This document shows, in pieces, positions 5,694 to 13,574 of a DNA stretch of 64,000 bases. The notes beneath the pieces were generated by a model. It worked only from the letters and a program-made list of their open reading frames with translations. It ran no database searches and was not told where the DNA came from. The stretch is taken from contig CAJUHS010000012.1 of NCBI GenBank assembly GCA_910586535.1, positions 1-64,000 on the forward strand, read 5' to 3'. The stretch comes from an uncultured Oscillospiraceae bacterium (GTDB lineage: Bacteria; Bacillota; Clostridia; Oscillospirales; Ruminococcaceae). Numbering within the stretch: the first letter of the stretch is position 1; the number at the start of each line of letters is the position of its first letter. Both the position numbers and the translations under genes were made by a program.

Positions 5694-5903
5694 TGAAAAC
5701 ACCCCCTTTGTTTTATTATAGCATTTTAACAGGTGCTTGTAAAGTACCTTTTAAGTATTTTTTAATACCCTTTTATGCCCCTCCCATTATAATTTGTTCA
5801 TATTTTTTTAGCGGCTCAAAGAACGCAGACAAGCCATTTTTTAGCTTTTGGTAATTTTTAGGTGAGGACGATTTCAGGCTAATATCAGGCTAATATCAAG
5901 TAG

Positions 5904-5988
5904 GGGCGGCACGCGCGCCAAAAAGGAAGTGTGAGCCTCTCCTCGCAAGGCTCGGTTTCTCACATTCTTTTTGGCGCGCGTGCCGCCC
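5904..5988. other. 85-nt near-perfect hairpin of S1
   Basis: GGGCGGCACGCGCGCC with GGCGCGCGTGCCGCCC, extended by AAAAAGGA/TTCTTTTT and GTGTGAG/CTCACA around a short loop. Very stable, GC-rich base, size like the ~78-nt packaging hairpin of F-specific filamentous phages. It is preceded by a tandem GGCTAATATCA repeat. Candidate packaging signal. The remaining stretch 5989-6114 holds no visible gene. Confidence 0.65.
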
Positions 5989-6114
5989 TCTACAGGACAT
6001 TTAGACAACATCGGTATACCTATACTCCCCAACCGCTCGAAAGCCGTTATGGCGCGTTCTGATAGCCTTATAAAGCGTTATATTTGCACATTTTAGCAAA
6101 TATGCGCCAAACAC

Positions 6115-6132
6115 TTTATTTAGCGAAATTAG
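6115..6132. repeat. Junction core S1/S2
   Basis: Exact copy of TTTATTTAGCGAAATTAG. Here the left flank is GCGCCAAACAC, the right end of a satellite unit, in contrast to GCTGATTAACTT at the ends of prophages A and B. Confidence 0.75.
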
Positions 6133-6260
6133 AACAAATAAGTTAACGGGGACTTATTGCCCCCGCTTGGTTCTATATCTCGGTTACTTCCTTTCATGGA
6201 AGTATAAGGATGTAAAATACAGCACAAAAAATGCAGTAATAAGAGTAAGTAAAAACATAA

Positions 6261-6485
6261 CTATTTTGCAGGAACTAAAACGAAGTTATCAAGCAAATTG
6301 CCTTTATCGTCGAAGAAATCATAGACAATATCGGGATGAATTTTTGAATCGACCTTATCACATAAATGAAGATAAATCTCTTCAAGTCTGCTTGAAACAA
6401 ATTCATCACATGAGCAAGAATTTTTAACCATGTAAATAACGTCCATAGCAAAATAATCGTCGTATTTTTGGGGTATAAATTTCAT
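6261..6485 (-). CDS. 74-aa acidic protein of satellite S2
   Basis: Identical copy of the 4468-4692 protein (acidic, helical, three cysteines, function unknown), with the same ribosome binding site and structured leader. Confidence 0.6.
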   Translation of the reverse strand: MKFIPQKYDDYFAMDVIYMVKNSCSCDEFVSSRLEEIYLHLCDKVDSKIHPDIVYDFFDDKGNLLDNFVLVPAK

Positions 6486-6506
6486 TTTTCAACACGTCCT
6501 TTTCCA

Positions 6507-6559
6507 TTAACACGTCCCTCGCGGAGTATCAGCCACGGGGACGTGTTAAGCCGTGGCTG
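6507..6559 (-). promoter_or_regulatory. Competing leader hairpins, S2
   Basis: Second copy of the overlapping TTAACACGTCCC and CAGCCACGG stems described for S1. Confidence 0.5.
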
Positions 6560-6624
6560 TACTTTCTATGCCGTTTTCTTTATCCTCTTTAACTGGAGTT
6601 TAGGAGGTCTAAAAAAATTTACAA

Positions 6625-6731
6625 TGTAGTGTTATAGACTACAAGTATATATTACCACAAACTACAAAACAATACAATAGGAAAAATGAACAAATTGACA
6701 AGTGTAATTTTGTGTAGTATAATACACTACA
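6625..6731. promoter_or_regulatory. Divergent promoters and operators of S2
   Basis: Exact copy of the S1 control region: TTGACA-N17-TATAAT rightward, TTGTTT-N17-TATACT leftward, two TGTAGT-N7-ACTACA operators. Confidence 0.8.
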
Positions 6732-6747
6732 AAATGAGGTGAAAACA

Positions 6748-6903
6748 ATGGAAAAAAAAGATGTGAATTTAGTAAAAAGCATAAGGTTTCCAAGAGAACT
6801 AAATGAAAAAATTCAAAAAAGCGCCGAGAAAGAAACGAGAACTTTTTCAGCACAAGTAATTCACATAATCAAAACATATTATGAATTGCAGGAAAAAAAG
6901 TAA
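6748..6903 (+). CDS. Ribbon-helix-helix (Arc/CopG-like) regulator, S2
   Basis: Identical copy of the 51-aa regulator at 4955-5110, with the same promoter and operator. Two copies of the same repressor would strengthen immunity against further satellite units. Confidence 0.75.
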   Translation: MEKKDVNLVKSIRFPRELNEKIQKSAEKETRTFSAQVIHIIKTYYELQEKK

Positions 6904-7047
6904 TCAACTCGCAACGATTTTTCTCCGCGCTTCGCGCGGAGAAGTCAGAGAACGTGCGTGCCGCAGTTCCCCCACGCCGTGCGCGTGGGTCCCCCTTCTT
7001 CGCTATGCGTAAGCCGTCAAATTATCGCGCTTAACCCTACCCCGCTA

Positions 7048-7224
7048 CGAAAATTTTTTCAGCGACGGCTAAAGCCGCCCTTGACAACAGAACCTGACGG
7101 CGGTATGTTCGCGTTGCCGAAGCAACTCAAGAACACCGTAATGTTTTGTGGTTGCTTCGGACGCTCCATTATACCGCCGTCAGAACCTGCCGTCAAGGGT
7201 TAAAATCGCTGAAAAATTTTTCTA
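7048..7224. other. Large imperfect hairpin of S2
   Basis: Exact second copy of the ~177-nt nested hairpin at 5255-5431. Confidence 0.65.
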
Positions 7225-7294
7225 CGCTCAGACGAATACATGAGTTTTTTTGCCTGCGGCGCGCCTCGGCAATCTAAGAACATTTTGAGCGCAA

Positions 7295-7486
7295 CTAAAT
7301 ATTGCGCTCTTTTTCGTCCTGTCTTTTGTACTTGTAGTAATAATAACCGATGTCATTTCTTAATGTCATACGACAATAAGTGCTTAGCGGAACGCCCTCA
7401 CGGTCAGCTAAATATCTGAGCTTTTCCAAATCGTCTGGCGATACGTGGACTTTGATAATTTCCGTGTTTTTCTTAGGCTTTGCCAA
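7295..7486 (-). CDS. Ribbon-helix-helix-like small protein, S2
   Basis: Identical copy of the 63-aa protein at 5502-5693, including the TTG start behind GGGGG. Confidence 0.6.
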   Translation of the reverse strand: MAKPKKNTEIIKVHVSPDDLEKLRYLADREGVPLSTYCRMTLRNDIGYYYYKYKRQDEKERNI

Positions 7487-7696
7487 TGAAAACACCCCCT
7501 TTGTTTTATTATAGCATTTTAACAGGTGCTTGTAAAGTACCTTTTAAGTATTTTTTAATACCCTTTTATGCCCCTCCCATTATAATTTGTTCATATTTTT
7601 TTAGCGGCTCAAAGAACGCAGACAAGCCATTTTTTAGCTTTTGGTAATTTTTAGGTGAGGACGATTTCAGGCTAATATCAGGCTAATATCAAGTAG

Positions 7697-7781
7697 GGGC
7701 GGCACGCGCGCCAAAAAGGAAGTGTGAGCCTCTCCTCGCAAGGCTCGGTTTCTCACATTCTTTTTGGCGCGCGTGCCGCCC
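7697..7781. other. 85-nt near-perfect hairpin of S2
   Basis: Exact second copy of the GC-rich hairpin at 5904-5988. Confidence 0.65.
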
Positions 7782-7907
7782 TCTACAGGACATTTAGACA
7801 ACATCGGTATACCTATACTCCCCAACCGCTCGAAAGCCGTTATGGCGCGTTCTGATAGCCTTATAAAGCGTTATATTTGCACATTTTAGCAAATATGCGC
7901 CAAACAC

Positions 7908-7925
7908 TTTATTTAGCGAAATTAG
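7908..7925. repeat. Junction core S2/B
   Basis: TTTATTTAGCGAAATTAG at the left end of prophage B. The stop codon of the first B gene (7909) lies inside it. Confidence 0.75.
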
Positions 7926-8031
7926 GTACAGTTTTTAAAGAGACCCAGAATGGCTCTAAACCGTATATACAAAGGTTTACCCAGTCCGCTTTAATGGTTT
8001 TCAACATTTTCCTGCGTACTTTTGCTTTCAT
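7909..8031 (-). CDS. 40-aa basic protein at left end of B
   Basis: Starts MKAKVRRKMLKTIKADWVN with ribosome binding site GTGAGGTG seven bases upstream; a longer frame starting at 8106 overlaps the neighbour and lacks such a site. Ten bases separate it from the preceding gene. Basic N-terminus, aromatic C-terminal half (IYGLEPFWVSL). Its stop codon lies in the junction core. Unrecognised; last gene of the phage operon. Confidence 0.5.
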   Translation of the reverse strand: MKAKVRRKMLKTIKADWVNLCIYGLEPFWVSLKTVPNFAK

Positions 8032-8041
8032 TTTATACACC

Positions 8042-8323
8042 TCACTTTCCTTTATTCCGTTCACGTTCCACGCGCTTTTTAGCATAACTCGAATCAATGC
8101 TGACATAAGTCACAGGATCAGGCACGGACAGTTTAAGTATAGCCATAGCCGACTTTGAGAAATCCTCAAAAGCATTCAGACGTTCCAGAGCCAAAGAAAG
8201 CTCCAGACAGTCCACCGCGTCAGCGTTCCGATACCGTAACCGCTGCTGGAGCTGTCTAACGTCCTCTTGAAGTCTGTCACGGTTATTGTTTATGTATGCC
8301 ATAAAGATTTCTTTCTGCTTCAT
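8042..8323 (-). CDS. 93-aa helical protein downstream of Rep
   Basis: Overlaps the Rep stop in ATGA fashion behind GGGGAGC. Predicted almost entirely helical, with VRQLQQRLRYRNADAVDCLE and a Leu-rich second helix, and a basic C-terminus (RVERERNKGK). A nearly identical copy survives in fragment C (18023-18343), so it is a conserved gene of this phage group. It could be an accessory replication factor given its coupling to Rep; no family is recognised. Confidence 0.6.
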   Translation of the reverse strand: MKQKEIFMAYINNNRDRLQEDVRQLQQRLRYRNADAVDCLELSLALERLNAFEDFSKSAMAILKLSVPDPVTYVSIDSSYAKKRVERERNKGK

Positions 8324-9348
8324 AAAGCTCCCCTAACCCTCAAAAATTCAATAATTCCGTCAGAATTTTCATCATGCTTAAAAGACATCTGATTAATCAA
8401 ATCCTTATATTTAGGATTAAGTTTACGCCCTTTAACAGATTCATTGAGACGGTATAAAAATTCTTCAATGCCTACAAGTTCTATCATTGTGCTAACTGCT
8501 CCAGAACATTGTCCATAGACATATCCGTCAAGGCACATAATATCATAATTATCAGACGGAGGCTGAAATATTTTAAGCCTGTCCGAGGTCTGCAAGAATT
8601 TTGCCCACCAATCGGCAGTTTCTGCCCTCCGTTTGTTGCTGTCGGTATCGGATGGTTTAATAAACCTCAAATAATTATTAAGTACACCGAAGTAATTGAT
8701 ACAAATATCACCAGTAAGCATAATAAACCCTATGGCATTATCTTTACGAAGCTGTATCTCACAGCGAACCCAACTTTCTACATCTTCGCAGTTCTGTTCC
8801 GCTTTTTTATCGTAAATGCGTATGTAAATATTTGACTTTTCCGAACCATACCCGCAAGACAAACCTTTATTGCTTAAATTAACGCTATAAGTATTAAAAC
8901 GGGACACAAAATCCCCCTGCAAAAGCTTATTATCCTTATATCCATTACTTGTGGTAGCTTTAAATATAGTCCAGATATCAAGTATACCCTCAAAATCGTC
9001 ATAAGCAACATCAAGACGGGTAAGGTTCATTTTCCGCTTGTCTACGTCCTCACTGTAGTTTTCAAGTATTACATCAAAAAGGGATTTATAGTTACCATTG
9101 CCGTATGTCTCAAAAGTCCTGCAGCCTTTACCACTCATCGAACAGCATACGCCCATATCTTCACGACCGCCGTAACAAATTGATATACCACCAAAGTACA
9201 TACAATTCGGATAACCATTCATGCCTCTTTCGAGCGTAATAAACGAGCAATCTGACAAACCAAGCAAGTCTACAATACTTTCTGGACTGTCAATTTTACT
9301 GGTAAAAGTTACCCAGTCATAAATAATACGATTTACAAATTCTAACAT
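8320..9348 (-). CDS. Rolling-circle replication initiator (Rep_trans family)
   Basis: 342 aa, PF02486-type replication initiation factor, as in pT181-type plasmids and CTX phage RstA. It would nick one strand at the double-strand origin and start rolling-circle synthesis of phage ssDNA. Motifs in order: NLTRLDVAYDDF at 109-119 (metal and catalytic Asp), SNIYIRIYDKKAEQ at 172-185 with the presumed nicking Tyr at 179, and WVRCEIQLR at 193-201. It is the only replication initiator in the visible array, so the satellites, if active, would depend on this type of protein, on prophage A's unseen copy or on the host. Confidence 0.88.
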   Translation of the reverse strand: MLEFVNRIIYDWVTFTSKIDSPESIVDLLGLSDCSFITLERGMNGYPNCMYFGGISICYGGREDMGVCCSMSGKGCRTFETYGNGNYKSLFDVILENYSEDVDKRKMNLTRLDVAYDDFEGILDIWTIFKATTSNGYKDNKLLQGDFVSRFNTYSVNLSNKGLSCGYGSEKSNIYIRIYDKKAEQNCEDVESWVRCEIQLRKDNAIGFIMLTGDICINYFGVLNNYLRFIKPSDTDSNKRRAETADWWAKFLQTSDRLKIFQPPSDNYDIMCLDGYVYGQCSGAVSTMIELVGIEEFLYRLNESVKGRKLNPKYKDLINQMSFKHDENSDGIIEFLRVRGAL

Positions 9349-9372
9349 AAGAATACCCTTTCTGTACGTAAT

Positions 9373-9396
9373 ACCCCCGTGTTACTGTACGGGGGT
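9373..9396. other. Hairpin upstream of Rep (candidate double-strand origin)
   Basis: Stem ACCCCCGT/ACGGGGGT with loop GTTACTGT just upstream of the Rep start. The loop octamer repeats at 9434-9441 and beside the large hairpins of A (3683) and B (16446). The rest of 9349-9661 holds several inverted GTAATTCA/TGAATTAC and GTAACTCA/TGAGTTAC pairs and no gene. Confidence 0.45.
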
Positions 9397-9661
9397 CGCG
9401 CCGAGGTTCTCTCGACTTAAAAAATTGGGCGTGTTACTGTTCTGCCACAAGCTAAAAAATCCCCGCTTTTTCTTTCACTAAAATTTTTTGTAATTCATTT
9501 CTCATTGCAGCTCGATTCCCTGGAACGCTATTTTGAGTTACATTTATTTTGTAATTCAAATTTTTTCTTAAGGAGCTGCGATCGCGCTGACGGTGCAGCA
9601 TGAATGAATTACATTTTAGTTGTAACTCATTCTTTATGCTGCTGCAGCTCAGATCGGAACA

Positions 9662-9940
9662 CTATTGAATTACACGCAGACAAGAGCCGACAAAACGTGA
9701 TATAGATTCAAGCTTTTCAAGCAGGTCTCTCTTTTCACAGATCTGTTTTTCAACAAATTCAAGCCGTTTTTCTGCGGCAGAGACTTTTTTCTTGATATCG
9801 GCTTCATGCTCCATACAGTAAAGAACCATGTTGCACAGCTTCTTATTGAAGCCGTTTCCCTCTTGCTTCTCTATGTACTTTAATACGTCCTCACTTATCC
9901 GTATCGACTTCTGAACGTTTTTCGGTTGGTTTGTTTTCAT
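9662..9940 (-). CDS. Ribbon-helix-helix plus coiled-coil protein
   Basis: 92 aa. The N-terminal half (KNVQKSIRISEDVLKYIEK, then a helix around NKKLCNMVLYCM) fits a ribbon-helix-helix DNA-binding domain; the second half is a coiled coil (VSAAEKRLEFVEKQICEKRD). Located between Zot and Rep, flanked by intergenic DNA rich in inverted repeats, so it may control replication or copy number. No close family recognised. Confidence 0.6.
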   Translation of the reverse strand: MKTNQPKNVQKSIRISEDVLKYIEKQEGNGFNKKLCNMVLYCMEHEADIKKKVSAAEKRLEFVEKQICEKRDLLEKLESISRFVGSCLRVIQ

Positions 9941-10079
9941 TTGCGGAACTTTCCTTTCTAATAAAATAAAAATAGATAACTATGACAAGGCATAATTATC
10001 CATAAAAAATACAATCATAATAAACACCCCGCATAATATGAAATTTATTTGTTTGCTAAGCTGACCGTGCGCGGCACGG

Positions 10080-10976
10080 TCAGCTCTTAGGCAAATCCAA
10101 ATCCGATAAACTGAATTTTACATCAGAAAACTGCTGCTCTGGTCTGGGCTTAAAACCTTTAGAAACAAGGCGTTCAACACGTTCGTAAGTGTTATAAGCC
10201 TGTCTGATCTCATCGGTATGAACAAAAAAGTAAAGCTTTCTAAGTACTTCTTTCTTAACGCTTCCGCTATCGTCAAGCTTGCACTTATATACCCTTACTA
10301 CAGTTAAACACCCTGCCACAGTCAAAGGCTTATACAACAAAGTTGTTTGCTCTCTGATAGGTTTTGATACTCTCATAAATACTTGGCTTGTACCAACAAA
10401 TATTTTACGTTGCTTTCGCTGCTGCGTTATATCTTCCAAAGCTTCGGGAGGAAAGTTTTTACTTTCCATTGATGAAAACCAGTTTTGAATCTCATCAAGA
10501 AAAACTATCATTCCGAACTCACCGTTATTATTCATTATGAAATCATCGGGAGAAGTGACCTTACCGTCTTGATCCTTAAATTCAATATTGGTAAGAACTT
10601 TACAAGCAGGATACATCTTTTTAAGTCGTAAAATAAGTTCAGCTACAGCAATACTCTTTCCGCTTCCCTGCTCTCCTGCAAAGAGATGTACGCCGTATTC
10701 ATTAAAAGCGTCGGGATTTCTGTCATACCAGTCAAGAACAAAACGACGAGGCAAGTCCCATAGTAGGCGTTTAAAAATACTGAATATCCAGCCTATAATG
10801 CTGCGATTTTTTATTTTTCGTCTGTATTTGGGCTTTCGTCTGCGTTTACCCTTAAAATAGTAATATATAATAAAGAAAAATGTACTTACAAAGAACGGCA
10901 AAAGCAGGAATCCAAGAAACTTGCAGCATATAACTACAAGCCCTGTCATCATGTCTAAAGCGGGCTTTATACTCAT
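10080..10976 (-). CDS. Zot-like assembly ATPase of prophage B
   Basis: 298 aa, inovirus gene I/Zot family. Residues 10-41 form a hydrophobic N-terminal anchor followed by a very basic linker (KGKRRRKPKYRRK). Walker A GEQGSGKS lies at 101-108 and Walker B MIVFLDEIQ at 156-164; a later TSQVFMRVSKPIREQT segment is typical of the family's sensor region. Its N-terminal anchor contrasts with prophage A, where zot lacks one and is preceded by a separate membrane peptide. The 10977-10988 gap shows it is close-coupled to the upstream membrane gene. Confidence 0.88.
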   Translation of the reverse strand: MSIKPALDMMTGLVVICCKFLGFLLLPFFVSTFFFIIYYYFKGKRRRKPKYRRKIKNRSIIGWIFSIFKRLLWDLPRRFVLDWYDRNPDAFNEYGVHLFAGEQGSGKSIAVAELILRLKKMYPACKVLTNIEFKDQDGKVTSPDDFIMNNNGEFGMIVFLDEIQNWFSSMESKNFPPEALEDITQQRKQRKIFVGTSQVFMRVSKPIREQTTLLYKPLTVAGCLTVVRVYKCKLDDSGSVKKEVLRKLYFFVHTDEIRQAYNTYERVERLVSKGFKPRPEQQFSDVKFSLSDLDLPKS

Positions 10977-10988
10977 AATTGAATCTCC

Positions 10989-11261
10989 TTATGTACTGGA
11001 TATTGTGGGGATAAATGATTTTATTCGCATAAGAATTGCAATAATTAATTTAAATGCAATCCAGTTAAATTCAAGAGGTATAAGAATAATAAAAAATCTC
11101 GTATCCAAAAAATAAACTATAAATTGAATAATAGACGGAAGAACAATTTCATAATTAGATAAGGTTTCAGTTATAGAATTTAAATCATCAAAATGAAATA
11201 AACCTAAAAAAGATTTTGCTATATTGAAAAAAAGAGTCAAAAGAATTTTTAAAATAGTCAA
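10989..11261 (-). CDS. 90-aa hydrophobic membrane protein (pVI-like position)
   Basis: Very hydrophobic, with about three spans (ILLTLFFNIAKSFLGLF; IVLPSIIQFIVYFLDTRFFIILI; AFKLIIAILM). It sits between a secreted Gly-rich protein and Zot, the place of the gene VI minor coat protein in filamentous phages. AT-rich and Ile-rich like its neighbours. Role inferred from order. Confidence 0.6.
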   Translation of the reverse strand: MTILKILLTLFFNIAKSFLGLFHFDDLNSITETLSNYEIVLPSIIQFIVYFLDTRFFIILIPLEFNWIAFKLIIAILMRIKSFIPTISST

Positions 11262-11270
11262 AACATCACC

Positions 11271-11720
11271 CTATTTTCCGTATTTAATGTTATACATAGC
11301 AACCTGTTGAGAATCAGAAGGTCCTATGACAGGAACTTGACCTATAATAGCAGGCAATGCTTTAAATTTTGTAAAAACAGATTTTGCAAGCAAAAAATAA
11401 AATATAATATCACGAACAATAGGCATAAATTCATTAAGAAAAGGAATATTAAAAGTATAATCATGTTCTAAAAATGTAAAAGAAAAAGAAACACCATCGG
11501 TTTTATTGCTTTTATCATCGTCAAAACTCCCACCGGTTCCTCCGTGAATATCACCGCTTGAACTCTCATGTTCAGTACTTCCGCCTCCAAAGCTGTCAAC
11601 GCCTCCTCCATGAACATCACAACTTAAAATATCATCGGAAGCATAAACAAACATAGGAGCAGAAACCAAAATAAAAATTGAAAAAGTAATTATAAAAACA
11701 ATTATTTTTTTTATAAACAT
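11271..11720 (-). CDS. Secreted Gly/Ser/His-rich protein with membrane segment
   Basis: 149 aa: signal peptide (MFIKKIIVFIITFSIFILVS, cleavage near VYA-S), then a low-complexity Gly/Ser/His/Asp region containing DVHGGG and DIHGG repeats (residues ~33-75), then a hydrophobic region (FMPIVRDIIFYFLLAKSVF). It ends nine bases before the next gene. Probably a minor virion protein of prophage B: glycine-rich linkers are typical of filamentous-phage adsorption proteins. No family recognised. Confidence 0.6.
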   Translation of the reverse strand: MFIKKIIVFIITFSIFILVSAPMFVYASDDILSCDVHGGGVDSFGGGSTEHESSSGDIHGGTGGSFDDDKSNKTDGVSFSFTFLEHDYTFNIPFLNEFMPIVRDIIFYFLLAKSVFTKFKALPAIIGQVPVIGPSDSQQVAMYNIKYGK

Positions 11721-11725
11721 GATAA

Positions 11726-13159
11726 TTATTCGTCACCGCTTTCATATTTAGGAACAGCTTTTTCAAATTCATAAAAAATATTACTTAAAAAATCTTTTAT
11801 ATTATCCTTAAAAGCAAAATTTTCATCAAAATCAGACTTTAAGTCAGTAAGCTTCAAATCAAAGAAATCATCAAAACTCATTTTCTTTTCCTCTTCGGTC
11901 AATAAACTGACAGAATCCCTTATATCTAAAAGAGTATCAAGAATTTCATCAAGAGTACTTGAATAATTCATATCAACTTTATAATATTTATCACCTAATT
12001 TTAGGGTACCATCATCTTCAAGATAATAAACTTTACCCTCATATTCAACTTTTAAATTTGCTTTATTATCAAAAACTGTATCAGAAAATTTTCTAAGCCA
12101 GTTCTTTTCAAGAGGAATAACATTATAAAGAGTTCCTGCAATTTCATGTTTTACTGTATCATTATCAGTATCATCATCTTCGTCAGAAAAAATAGAAGAT
12201 ACCGTTTCTTTCAGATCGTTTATAGAAGTTTCAATATTGTTTGAAACTTCAGATATAGAAGAATTAAGAGATTGTATTGATGAATTTATATCAGATAACA
12301 AACCATTATCGTTATCGCTGTCAAGAGTGCCAAGTCTTGCGTAAATAGCGTTTAAAAGACCCTCTATGCTTGATAAGTCTGGCATTTGCAATTCAAATTC
12401 ATTCAAAAGGTCTTTTAGCAAATCTTCAAGTTCTTTTTCTGTAGATTGAGTAAAGTCATAATCGGTTATCGTCTCGAATGTATCATCAGTAGGAGCTTGT
12501 GTTCCGTCTTCATATCTAACATCACCATAAAATTTTTGATATTCAGGCATAGAAGTCCAACCAATATAACCTCCAGTACTGCCATATGGATATTTTTTTT
12601 CACTTTGTATAGTACCGTTAGGGTTATAATTTATATCGCGAACATCACCGTAACATCTAAAATCGCCAAAGGAATCACGAATAATATATTCACAATATGC
12701 CCTTTTCATAAGATAACCGTCCGGATTATACCATTCAAACAAAGCTCCACTACCGTTTAAATCGGTAGTAGGCTTATCATTTAAAACTGTATAATCATCA
12801 AAAAAATTAGAAACAATAGAAGATAAATAATCACGCGCGGAATCACCATATTTTTGAACTGTATCACCAATTTTTTGAGAAACAGCATTAAAAGTATTAC
12901 TGGCGTTTAATGCTCCAGACTGAAGAACACCGCCAACAGTGTTTTTAGAAACAAACTCATCAGTAACAGCTTGCGACTGCTGTTGAAATTCGCTGTAGCT
13001 GATTTTTCCGTCTTTATACTTTGCAATCAAATATGATTGTGCCGCATAATATTCCTGATTTGTCATTCCTGTTTCGTCATCAGCGGATACCACAAAAGGA
13101 AACGCCAAAAATGAAAATGCAATGATTATTGCAATTGCCAAAGATATGATTTTTTTCAA
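11726..13159 (-). CDS. Large secreted protein, candidate adsorption protein (pIII-like)
   Basis: 477 aa, the longest gene of prophage B. Signal peptide residues 1-26 (MKKIISLAIAIIIAFSFLAF, cleavage after VSA). Central aromatic-rich segment (~140-215; GGYIGWTSMPEYQKFYGD) that could be a receptor-binding domain, then a coiled-coil stretch rich in Asn, Ser and Asp (~270-335; DINSSIQSLNSSISEVSNN) and an acidic C-terminal part. Size, secretion signal and place after the coat gene match gene III of filamentous phages. No C-terminal anchor is obvious. Confidence 0.65.
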   Translation of the reverse strand: MKKIISLAIAIIIAFSFLAFPFVVSADDETGMTNQEYYAAQSYLIAKYKDGKISYSEFQQQSQAVTDEFVSKNTVGGVLQSGALNASNTFNAVSQKIGDTVQKYGDSARDYLSSIVSNFFDDYTVLNDKPTTDLNGSGALFEWYNPDGYLMKRAYCEYIIRDSFGDFRCYGDVRDINYNPNGTIQSEKKYPYGSTGGYIGWTSMPEYQKFYGDVRYEDGTQAPTDDTFETITDYDFTQSTEKELEDLLKDLLNEFELQMPDLSSIEGLLNAIYARLGTLDSDNDNGLLSDINSSIQSLNSSISEVSNNIETSINDLKETVSSIFSDEDDDTDNDTVKHEIAGTLYNVIPLEKNWLRKFSDTVFDNKANLKVEYEGKVYYLEDDGTLKLGDKYYKVDMNYSSTLDEILDTLLDIRDSVSLLTEEEKKMSFDDFFDLKLTDLKSDFDENFAFKDNIKDFLSNIFYEFEKAVPKYESGDE

Positions 13160-13177
13160 AATATATCACCTACAAAA

Positions 13178-13220
13178 AAATCGGGGATAACCGAATGAAA
13201 TAAAAGGCTATCCCCGATTT
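13178..13220 (-). terminator. Strong terminator between coat gene and adsorption gene
   Basis: 12-bp stem AAATCGGGGATA/TATCCCCGATTT immediately after the coat gene, followed on the minus strand by seven T. Filamentous phages place a terminator directly after the major coat gene so that coat mRNA greatly exceeds that of downstream genes; the arrangement is the same here. Confidence 0.85.
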
Positions 13221-13226
13221 CTCAGA

Positions 13227-13535
13227 TTAAGCACCCTTTATGGAACCAAAAAGGAAATTAAGGGCAACCTTTGCGCCGATGATCGGCAGCGCGATAGTAA
13301 GGGCAGTAGGCAGAACCTGATAGAAACCGTCGAGAACAACGTTAGGATCAACACTTGAAAGAGCGGTTGAAAGACCACCGCCAGAAGTTCCTCCTGTTGA
13401 AATGTCACCCTCCGCAGCAGATACAGACATTGCAGCTGTGCAAATGCCAGAAGCGGCAGCTGCTCCAACGGTTACAGCCTTTGCATAAAGCTTGTTAGCT
13501 TTTGAAAGGATTTTTGCTTTTGTTTCCTGTTTCAT
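13227..13535 (-). CDS. Major coat protein-like, prophage B
   Basis: 102 aa: basic start (MKQETKAKILSKANK), Ala-rich signal segment with cleavage near VSA-A (residue ~40), short Gly/Ser-rich acidic mature N-terminus, hydrophobic span (YQVLPTALTIALPIIGAKVAL) and C-terminus FLFGSIKGA with a lysine. Layout equals the prophage A coat protein and pVIII, though the C-terminal positive charge is weak. Bracketed by AGGAGG upstream and an intrinsic terminator downstream. Confidence 0.8.
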   Translation of the reverse strand: MKQETKAKILSKANKLYAKAVTVGAAAASGICTAAMSVSAAEGDISTGGTSGGGLSTALSSVDPNVVLDGFYQVLPTALTIALPIIGAKVALNFLFGSIKGA

Positions 13536-13574
13536 AAGTAAACCTCCTAAAATTATTTATTTAACGGCGTTATT

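Larger units (their letters stand above)
4322..6114. mobile_element. Satellite-like unit S1 (1793 bp)
   Basis: First of two tandem copies repeating with a period of exactly 1793 bp. Contents: a minus-strand 74-aa protein, a divergent regulatory region, a ribbon-helix-helix protein, a ~177-nt imperfect hairpin, a second ribbon-helix-helix-like protein and an 85-nt near-perfect hairpin. No Rep, coat, Zot or integrase is present. It begins and ends at the same 18-bp core that bounds prophages A and B, and shares leader sequence with prophage B, so it probably lives on a helper inovirus. Satellite status is inference. Confidence 0.7.
6115..7907. mobile_element. Satellite-like unit S2 (1793 bp)
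   Basis: Second tandem copy, indistinguishable from S1 wherever compared, including every gene, operator and hairpin. Identity implies a very recent duplication or ongoing conversion between copies. Both copies have the same orientation as prophages A and B. Confidence 0.8.
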
